From Thalassiosira profunda (lineage: Eukaryota > Bacillariophyta > Thalassiosirophyceae > Thalassiosirales > Thalassiosiraceae), in assembly GCA_036939355.1 (NCBI GenBank), contig JALLAP010001448.1:1-13206 (forward strand): a stretch of DNA of 13,206 nucleotides, written 5' to 3'. The translations under genes were made by a program, and so were the position numbers. Shown in pieces: positions 6,935-13,206 of this stretch (position 1 is its first letter; the number at the start of each line of letters is the position of its first letter). The notes under the pieces were generated by a model. That model ran no database searches, had not been told where the DNA came from, and saw only the letters and a list, made by a program, of their open reading frames with translations.

Positions 6935-8659
6935 ATGTCCGCCAGGGGTCGGAAAGCCCTGGCCGACCTCCTCGTCCGCGCCGCCCGTGGGCAGTGGTCG
7001 TCGTCGCAGCCATCTGCCGCTGCCGGTGGAAGTGCAGCTGCCGCGTCGCCGACCCATCAGCTGCCATGCTTCCCTCTGCAGCGGCACCACTTCGGGCAGC
7101 TCGCCGGCGCCGCCCGCTGCCAACAGTTGGGCGAAAGCGCGCCTTCGTCCGGCGTGGCAGCCCCGGCCGATTTTCACGCGTACCTCTGCGACAAAATTAG
7201 AGCGGCCGAGGAGCGGGTGGTGTTGGCGTCGCTGTACGTCGGCGTGGGCAGCAACCCTGATGCCCATCAAACACCCAGGCAAGTTGTTGACGGCACGGCC
7301 GAGGACGAATTTCTGCAGGCATTGCAAGATGCAGCGTCGAGTAATCGCTTGAAGAAAATGCAGGTGCTGCTCGACGCCAATAGGGCGTTGAGAAAGGTGC
7401 CAATTGCAAAGAAGCAGCATCACAGTCACAACATGCACTCCAATTCGGCGCAAGCTGTGCATTCCAGAATTGATCGATACCTGGGAGGCTGTCCAACGAG
7501 CCACAGTAGCGGAGTGTTCCTCTTCCCTGTCAACGACAAACGACTGTGCGCCATTCTGCCCTCGCCGCTGGACGAAGTGGCCGGCGTCTTTCACATCAAA
7601 GCATACATTGTCGACGATTCGCTGATATTATCGGGAGCCAACCTCAGCGAGGAGTATTTCAGCAACCGTTTGGATCGGTACATGCGCTTCACCAACGGTG
7701 GCGGGGGACTGGTCGATTTCTACGCCGACCTTGTCGATCGTTTGTGCGAGTATGCGGTACGATACGAGGGGAAATCAGGGGCGAGAGGTTTATCGGAACT
7801 TTTTTCAGTACAAGATGAGATGGATAGGAAGGCGAAACTGGAGGCGTCGTTGATGCAGCTGTTTGATGGGAGGAAGCAGAATGTCACATCAGAAGGAGAC
7901 CAAGAGGGTTCTCCTATCGTTGCGTACGCAGTGCCCACATTCCAGATGCCCGATTCATTCCTTGGGAGACCGTTCCAATTGAAGTCCGATGCAGAGGTCA
8001 CTCGAAATCTACTTTCCTGCGCCTTGACCAGTCAACAACCAACATCAGTCCGGTTATCCAGTGCCTATCTCAACCTGACGCCCAAGTTACTATCAGCTCT
8101 GACGAAATATGGGGTAGAGAATAGAGGCGCTCCGTTTATATTGACGGCTGGGCTCGGGAGTCATGGGTTTGCTCCCAAAGGAAATACATCAAAGAGAGTT
8201 AGTTTTGTCGACAGAATCAAAGCAGCTGTGCCGGAAGCCTTCATGACGTTGGTGAAGGATGCTGCAACATCAATCGCTGCATGTGGAGGAAAGGTTCTCC
8301 TTTACGAAAGACCTGGGTGGACGTTTCACGCAAAAGGAATTTGGATCACGGACGATGATGGCAGCGACATATCTCGCCCCGAAGCAATCTGCAACCCATC
8401 GTCTCTGCTGGCCACCATCATCGGATCTGGGAATTATGGTGCCAGAAGCGAGGATTTGGACGTGGAAAGCAACTGCATTCTGGTGTTTGCAAACGACGGT
8501 GGTAAGAGAGAAGCGGGCACATACAACATCAAACAACAACTTGCATCTGAGTGGAACGACATGTGCCAATCAAGCACAGAACTGACGGACGTCAAGTCTA
8601 CAACAAACAAAGGCAACGTCATGCGGTTTGTACTGGCATATATGAAGCGATTCTTGTAA
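6935..8659 (+). CDS. PGS1: phosphatidylglycerophosphate synthase, PGS1/PLD-type, mitochondrial
   Basis: This encodes 574 residues from the ATG at 6935; the frame extends two codons to a GTG, which I reject for a eukaryotic gene. It makes phosphatidylglycerophosphate from CDP-diacylglycerol and glycerol-3-phosphate, the committed step to phosphatidylglycerol and cardiolipin. The first HKD motif is intact: H220, K222, D227 in FHIKAYIVDD, followed by SLILSGANLSEEYFSNRLDR, nearly identical to the human enzyme. The second is WTFHAKGIWI (H465, K467) followed by IIGSGNYGARSEDLDVESN; the HKD Asp position is not Asp, which is also true of PGS1 in animals. The Arg- and Ala-rich first 20 residues fit a mitochondrial presequence. 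Length matches the eukaryotic family. The 3' half is visibly less GC-rich than the 5' half. Its stop lies 55 bp from that of the facing fibrillin gene. Confidence 0.94.
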   Translation: MSARGRKALADLLVRAARGQWSSSQPSAAAGGSAAAASPTHQLPCFPLQRHHFGQLAGAARCQQLGESAPSSGVAAPADFHAYLCDKIRAAEERVVLASLYVGVGSNPDAHQTPRQVVDGTAEDEFLQALQDAASSNRLKKMQVLLDANRALRKVPIAKKQHHSHNMHSNSAQAVHSRIDRYLGGCPTSHSSGVFLFPVNDKRLCAILPSPLDEVAGVFHIKAYIVDDSLILSGANLSEEYFSNRLDRYMRFTNGGGGLVDFYADLVDRLCEYAVRYEGKSGARGLSELFSVQDEMDRKAKLEASLMQLFDGRKQNVTSEGDQEGSPIVAYAVPTFQMPDSFLGRPFQLKSDAEVTRNLLSCALTSQQPTSVRLSSAYLNLTPKLLSALTKYGVENRGAPFILTAGLGSHGFAPKGNTSKRVSFVDRIKAAVPEAFMTLVKDAATSIAACGGKVLLYERPGWTFHAKGIWITDDDGSDISRPEAICNPSSLLATIIGSGNYGARSEDLDVESNCILVFANDGGKREAGTYNIKQQLASEWNDMCQSSTELTDVKSTTNKGNVMRFVLAYMKRFL

Positions 8660-8714
8660 CCTCCACTCATTTCATTTTAGACACATACAACGCAAATCAC
8701 TCATGCACTGTCTA

Positions 8715-9770
8715 CTACAGGTACACTTTGGTGACAGCATCGTTGAACCCCTCAAGCAATGAACCAACGCCCAAGTCGGCGAGCACGCCCGAGTAGTCAG
8801 TGGGCTCTTCACTGTCTGATACTCTTCCGTACACGAACACGTTTGAATCCTCGTCTCTTACTACCCGCACATGGTCGTCCAGGTAGGTGGTGCGCAGAAC
8901 TGGCTTGGGAGTTTCATACTCCGAGACGTTCTCCTCCAACAACTGGGACAAGTCCCGGGAGCTCAGTTTAACATTCTCCAAATCCAACACATTTCGCAAC
9001 AGCGGAATATTCGACCCTTTGATCTCGACCGTGTCCATGTACAACTCCCACTCGTTGGCGGCGGTCTGCGTGGCATCGGCCGTGCTCACAATGGCCCCGT
9101 CGATGGTAAACGGCAGCCCGCCGGAATACCACAGCGGCAAGAAGTCTGACAAGAAAGGAATAGCACCGACGTTGACCTCAAATTCATTGACGATATTGCC
9201 TCCTCCCGAAATGACCTGACGGACGACGCCAATGGTCGAGATGGCCAGCGCCGCGCGGTGCATATTGCAAAACCAATCGTACTGCTGCGCCTGTTCCGGC
9301 GTCTTGCACGTGGATCTGCCAGCCAAGAAGAAGGGCGACGACCGAAACAGCTGCGTGTTGGAGTACAGGAGCTCCCACGTCCCGGCGCTCTTCGCCAGCG
9401 ATGACTCGCACGGCGGTGCGTTGGATTCGAGGTCGGCGATGAGCTGCGCCACCTCCTCCTTCTGGGCGGGCTTGGCGTATTGTCCCCGATCGGTGGAAGC
9501 GGCCACTCGCAGGATCGAGTTTTGCAGCGCCACGTTTTGAGAGGCATCCACCGGCGCTGCAGCGACGGTGGCCTTGGCATCGCCGTTGACCCGGATGGGC
9601 GCCCCGGCCTCGTTGGCGAGCCGCTCCTCGAGGAGGAAGCGTTGGAATTCCTCTGTCGCGCGGAGGGGCGTCGCGGGCCGGGCGGACGGTGCATGAGATG
9701 TTGTGAACGCGGCGACCGCGGGAACGGCGGCGGCCGCTAGGAGGGTGGCGGCTGGGCGGAAGGGCGCCAT
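8715..9770 (-). CDS. plastid lipid-associated protein (PAP/fibrillin family)
   Basis: This encodes 351 residues from the ATG at 9768-9770 (G at -3, G at +4); the frame runs on to a GTG at 9878, but the extra residues break the targeting peptide. Residues 1-21 are a signal peptide ending AVPAVAA, with F22 at +1 and then TTSHAPSARPATPLRA: this is the diatom ASAFAP-type junction with a basic, hydroxylated transit peptide, so plastid import is likely. The PAP/fibrillin domain spans about 80-318: it includes TWELLYSNTQLFRSSPFF at 131-148, a beta-rich barrel (EFEVNVGAIPFL, DTVEIKGSN) and the C-terminal signature TTYLDDHVRVVRDEDSNVFVYGR at 294-316 (first and last residues given). Fibrillins bind lipids in plastoglobules and thylakoids and help in photo-oxidative stress. 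The subgroup is not resolved. It is divergent from the CRY-DASH gene. Confidence 0.9.
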   Translation of the reverse strand: MAPFRPAATLLAAAAVPAVAAFTTSHAPSARPATPLRATEEFQRFLLEERLANEAGAPIRVNGDAKATVAAAPVDASQNVALQNSILRVAASTDRGQYAKPAQKEEVAQLIADLESNAPPCESSLAKSAGTWELLYSNTQLFRSSPFFLAGRSTCKTPEQAQQYDWFCNMHRAALAISTIGVVRQVISGGGNIVNEFEVNVGAIPFLSDFLPLWYSGGLPFTIDGAIVSTADATQTAANEWELYMDTVEIKGSNIPLLRNVLDLENVKLSSRDLSQLLEENVSEYETPKPVLRTTYLDDHVRVVRDEDSNVFVYGRVSDSEEPTDYSGVLADLGVGSLLEGFNDAVTKVYL

Positions 9771-10004
9771 GGCTGGAGCGGAGGGTGTGAGTTGCGTTGC
9801 AATGGCAAATTTGTGGCCTGTGCCTGTGCCGCGAGGAGGAGGCCGAGGACGGAGGATGGAGGCGAGGCGACAGGACACGTCATTGGCGGCAGGTCCGTGT
9901 TTTAATTAAAGGTATCCTTTGCGTAGATCTACGATAGGAATTGTAACAATAGCCTAAGACTTAAAGAACTGACTCATCCAACCGCCTCGCTCAGCGCTCA
10001 GAGG
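9771..10004. promoter_or_regulatory. divergent promoter shared by fibrillin and CRY-DASH
   Basis: These 234 bp lie between two opposed start codons. They hold ATTGCAAC-type sequence for the fibrillin side (minus strand, 9796-9803), a one-base variant AATTGTAAC on the CRY-DASH side (9939-9947, 58 bp before its ATG), and two perfect palindromes in the middle. The stretch from about 9900 is clearly AT-richer than the rest. Confidence 0.5.
9901..9933. promoter_or_regulatory. pair of perfect palindromes in the fibrillin/CRY-DASH promoter
   Basis: TTTAATTAAA (9901-9910) and CGTAGATCTACG (9922-9933) are both exact inverted repeats, with centres 22 bp apart (about two helical turns). Dimeric transcription factor sites are possible; the first could also act as an AT-rich core element. 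No factor is identified. Confidence 0.4.
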
Positions 10005-11977
10005 ATGGTGAGGGCTCTCTCACAATCTTGCACAACAATGATGCCCCGCGGCCTCCTACTCCTATCCGTCCTTCCACGCAGCCTCTCCGCCCTTCCGTCC
10101 TTCGTCCCCGCTCGCAGCATTGGCATCGGCACGGCCCGTTCCCTCTCGACATCTCTCAGCATGGCCAACGGCAACGGCGGCGACGCCCGCCCACTCAACG
10201 TCCACTGGTTCCGCCAAACCGACCTTCGACTCCACGACAACCCCGCGTTATGCCGGACCGTCGAGCTCTCGCTCGGCAAGGCCAAGAAGCAGCCCGTGGG
10301 CGCCGCGCCACCCAAAGCACCCCCGGCGGGGATCCTCCCCGTCTTCGTCTTCGACACCACGCGCCTCTACGGTTCCGACGTGCGGTCCGAGTTGGGATGC
10401 CAAAAGTGCGGCCCCCGCCGCGCCCAGTTCGTCTTGGAGGCGGTGGCCGACCTGCGGTCCAATCTGGAAAAGAGGGGGAGCGGATTGGTCGTGGCGGTGG
10501 GCCAGCCTGAAACGGTGCTGGCGGGCCTGGCCAAGGCAGCCGGGCAGTCGGCGAAGGAGGGGGTGAAGATGAACGTGGTGTGCCAGGAGGAGGTGTGCTC
10601 GGAGGAATTGGCGGTGGACAAGGCTGTGCGGGCCGAGCTTGCAAAAGCGTGGGCAAGGGGAGCAAGTTCAACTTCGAGACTGTCTGGGGATCTACAATGT
10701 ACGATCCAGACTCTCTGCCGTTCGATGGAGACGTCAACGGCATTCCGGACACGTTCACGCCTTTTAGGAACAAAGTCGAGAAGAACTGCCAGATTGGCAC
10801 TCCTCTCGAGGTGCCCAGCGAAGCGGAGCTGAAGTTGCCGACCAATGCAAAAAGCATCGTGGGCGAGAGCCAATGCAAGGCGTCTCTCGACTACATGCCG
10901 ACTCTGGCGGATCTGGGATACTCTGCGGAAGACATTGCATCGGTGTCCACCGTCGACGCGCGCACAGCCATGCCGGCCAACTACTGCGGCGGCGAGACGT
11001 TTGCCCTGGCCCGCGTCAAGGACTACATCTGGACCAAAGATTTGCTCAAAGTCTACTTCGATACTCGAAACGGAATGATCGGCAGCGACTACTCCACGAA
11101 ATTCGCTCCCTGGCTCGCCTTGGGCAACGTCTCGCCCCGGCACATCGCCCGCGAGTGCCGTCGCTACGAGGAAATGCGAGTGGCGAACAAATCGACCTAT
11201 TGGGTGGTGTTCGAGCTGCTGTGGCGTGATTACTTCAAATTCTTTGCGAAGAAGCACGGCGATCGCATCTTCTACCCCTCGGGCACCATGGGAGCGAAAA
11301 GCTCGCACGTCAACAAGCGCAAGTGGGGGATGGATCCGAAGCGGATTCAGGCGTGGAAGGACGGCATGACGGGCTACCCTCTCGTGGACGCCAACATGCG
11401 CGAGCTTGCTGCGACCGGTTTCATGTCCAACCGCGGCCGGCAGAACGTGTGCTCCTTTTTCACCATCGACATGAATATGGACTGGCGGTTCGGCGGCGAC
11501 TACTTCGAGGAGACTCTGCTCGATTATGATGTGCACAGCAACTGGGGCAATTGGGCATCGGGTGCTGGCATGACCGGAGGGCGGCTCAATCGCTTCAACA
11601 TTGTCAAACAGAGCAAAGACTACGACTTTGGCGGCGACTACGTGAGGCTGTGGTGTCCGGAGCTGAAGAACGTCCCCGACAAGTACGTCCACGAGCCGTG
11701 GAAGATGAGCGAGGCGCTCATGGAGGAGTGCGGCGTTAAGGTTGGACCGGGACGCGACTATCCCTCTCCCATCGTCGATCCGGGCGTGCAGCCGAAGATC
11801 ATGAACAGTGGCGGCCAAGGCGGCGGAGGGCGCGGGCGTGGCCGCGGAGGCAAGCAGGGAGGACGGGGCGGCCGAGGCAACAGAAACAACAATGGCAGGG
11901 CCAGGAACAACAACAATCCCCGCGGCCAGCGGCAGGAGATGAAGTCTTTGAAGCAAGGATCGTACCAGTTCGAGTGA
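10005..11977 (+). CDS. CRY-DASH: CRY-DASH cryptochrome/photolyase with RGG tail; frame broken once near 10643-10647
   Basis: The gene reads in one frame from the ATG at 10005 to about 10646 (214 residues) and then in the -1 frame from 10646 to the TGA at 11975-11977 (443 residues), about 657 in all. Part one has a presequence (MMPRGLLLLSVLP, then Ser/Arg-rich) and the antenna-type alpha/beta domain from LNVHWFRQTDLRLHDN at 64-79. Part two has WGSTMY, the FAD region (WKDGMTGYPLVDANMREL, then NRGRQNV at 11429-11449), and DVHSNWGNW, RFNIVKQSKDYDF and YVRLWCPEL, all CRY-DASH hallmarks. The tail (11804-11937) is Gly/Arg/Asn-rich. CRY-DASH proteins repair UV dimers in single-stranded or looped DNA and may also act as light sensors, usually in plastids or mitochondria. 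Domains on both sides of the break are intact and fit together, so I favour a one-base loss in the AAAA run, by assembly error or a recent mutation. An intron is less likely. Confidence 0.9.
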
Positions 11978-12067
11978 AGAGTCATCTTTCGCTAAGCTAA
12001 CAGCTATTTACACAGCACATCTTGTACAGAAGCCTTTCCTCGAGGCATTCCCTCACATGCGGGAGCT

Positions 12068-13184
12068 CTACTGAGCAGGAACACTGCCTGGCTCAAGCGA
12101 AGAGTAAGCAGCCAGATGCCCATCCTGGCCCATCAACACCAACAGGGTGGGGTGCAGCCTATTCACATCGACAACGCCACCCTCGAGTCCAATCTTTCCC
12201 TTTCCAGTAAGTGGAAGCAAATTCTTCAACCTGCGCCTGATCTCTTCTCTCCTTTCGTGTTTGGCATCCAGATGCAAGAGCCCAATCGATCTGCGACGTT
12301 GCTTGCGAAGAATATTTGCATGCTTTGCGGCCTCTTCGATCTCCTTTTTCGATGCCCCGAATTCATGGAGGATGCGTCGTCGGTCGAACGCGGTAAGGCT
12401 CTTTTCTCTCGCATAATTCTTGGCCCTTTGAGTGGAGCGCATGGCTTCAAAGGAATCGATGTGAGAGCGTTGCTGGACAGAATAGCTCCATCCAAGCTCG
12501 AGGGCTGCGCCAGAAGACACGCCGTGGACCCCTGCGACCACCTCATAGCTTCGCACTTCAACATCGAAGAAGCGGACGCCACTGGCCTTGGAGTCAACGC
12601 CCAAACTCACGGTCTGGTCGACGACCAGATGCCTGCATGCCTTGAGAGTGGATCTTTGGCTGTGCATGCTATCAAGGAGGTCGGCATTTTCAGCTCTGCT
12701 CCGGCCCCTCCCACGGCTGAACAGAGAATAACGCCGAATCCATTTCTTCTTGCGGGGCTCCTGGTTCGCCTCGCCACAAGATCTTAGAGAGTCACTTAGG
12801 GTAGCGACTTTCAAGCTGCTCTTCTTGTTGCTGAGCTTGTTGCTGAACAAAACGCGTTGCATGAAGGAAGAATAGTCCTCGAAATCAACAACTCCGTCGT
12901 TCTGCGAAGATGAGAGAAATTGCAAGTGTACACATTATAGAGGCAAACGATGTGGACGAAAAGAAGATATTCCGCGCGTGCTCACTTACATCCGCATCAA
13001 TTGCATCAAACAGAGTGTCGATCTCCCCACTCTCCTCGCCGTAGAAGCTGATGGACAAGGCGGAGTTGAGAAGGGAGTCACGTAGCTGGGTCTTGCTGAT
13101 CTGGCCACTGCCATCCGCATTGATTTTGCCGAATGCCTCGCGGAGGCTCTGCTGGGACAACCCGCTGCGTTCTGAGGAATTCAT
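12068..13184 (-). CDS. EF-hand protein fused to a diatom-specific domain, two exons
   Basis: Exon 1 is 12990-13184 and exon 2 is 12068-12901 (minus strand), spliced in phase 0 to give 342 residues. There are two EF-hands: loop 1 at 22-33 (NADGSGQISKTQ) has Asn first and Gln last and may bind poorly; loop 2 at 63-74 (DADNDGVVDFED) is complete with Asp at position 12, and the splice falls inside it. A basic linker follows (about 87-135). Residues 174-293 carry VRFFDVEVRSYEVVAG, LELGWSY and RILHEFGASKKEIEEAAK, then a basic helix. From memory this series (V-x-F-x-x-V-x-V-R-x-Y, L-x-x-G-W, FDR-x-x-IL, KEI) is a widespread domain of unknown function in diatom proteomes. No signal peptide or membrane segment is seen. 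A calcium-responsive role is inferred; the effector function is unknown. Confidence 0.82.
12902..12989 (-). other. intron in the EF-hand gene (GT-AG, 88 nt)
   Basis: On the minus strand the donor is GTAAGT and the acceptor is TTCGCAG. Removal joins Asp-Ala-Asp to Asn-Asp-Gly and completes a canonical EF-hand loop; reading through the intron instead gives a frame without further EF-hand similarity. Confidence 0.92.
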
Positions 13185-13206
13185 GCTCGGGTTCTGCTTT
13201 GTTGGC

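Noticed and set aside
6399..7352. 317-codon plus-strand frame across the chitin-binding/PGS1 gap
   Set aside because: It overlaps the signal peptide of one gene in antisense and the start of PGS1 in another frame, with Arg/Pro/Ser-rich filler and no motif.
10640..10650. Programmed -1 ribosomal frameshift in CRY-DASH
   Set aside because: The codons CTT GCA AAA GCG do not form an X XXY YYZ slippery heptamer in the zero frame, and the family is not known to need one.
10593..10657. A 65-nt GT-AG intron that would also restore the CRY-DASH frame
   Set aside because: It would delete the helix EEVCSEELAVDKAVRAEL, which fits the family at this position, and it is shorter than the two supported introns here. 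RNA reads could still revive it.
10367..11956. 529-codon minus-strand open frame antisense to CRY-DASH
   Set aside because: Same GC-driven effect. The plus strand carries unmistakable CRY-DASH motifs, and the antisense product resembles no protein.
12116..12787. 223-codon plus-strand frame opposite the EF-hand gene
   Set aside because: The minus strand has a spliced EF-hand and a domain known from diatoms; the antisense frame has no features.

Overview
This window looks like nuclear DNA from a diatom, probably a centric, Thalassiosira-like species. Four things point there. Two genes carry short GT-AG introns (131 and 88 nt). Two products carry signal-peptide-like N-termini followed by basic, hydroxylated stretches, as in bipartite targeting to a secondary plastid. 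A secreted chitin-binding protein carries a lysine spacing known from diatom silaffins. The final gene ends in a domain I know only from diatom proteomes. The assignment rests on protein content only. Coding is dense and GC-rich, and I see no mobile element, CRISPR array, tRNA or rRNA.

Layout, left to right: (1) the last exon of a gene entering from the left edge (+), resembling the C-terminus of diatom leucine-rich-repeat proteins; (2) a SAP-domain protein of unknown function with a targeting presequence (-); (3) a GNL3/Nug1-type nucleolar GTPase (-); (4) SNU13, the L7Ae-family U4 snRNP and box C/D snoRNP protein, in two exons (+); (5) a secreted hevein-type chitin-binding protein with Pro/Thr-rich linkers, a pentalysine cluster and a GPI-like tail (-); (6) mitochondrial phosphatidylglycerophosphate synthase PGS1 (+); (7) a plastid PAP/fibrillin protein (-); (8) a CRY-DASH photolyase/cryptochrome whose reading frame is broken by one base (+); (9) an EF-hand protein in two exons fused to a diatom-specific domain (-).

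The genes are not an operon; they form divergent and convergent pairs. GNL3-like and SNU13 share a 251-bp divergent promoter, and both act in the nucleolus. Fibrillin and CRY-DASH share a 234-bp divergent promoter containing two perfect palindromes, and both plausibly serve plastid or light responses. The chitin-binding gene and PGS1 are also divergent but have no obvious functional link. The convergent pairs PGS1/fibrillin and CRY-DASH/EF-hand are only 55 and 90 bp apart, so their 3' UTRs probably overlap. A short motif ending in TTGCAAC recurs upstream of several start codons.

I found no clear multi-gene novel system. The best candidate for new biology is the chitin-binding protein, which looks built to link chitin, silica and the cell surface.
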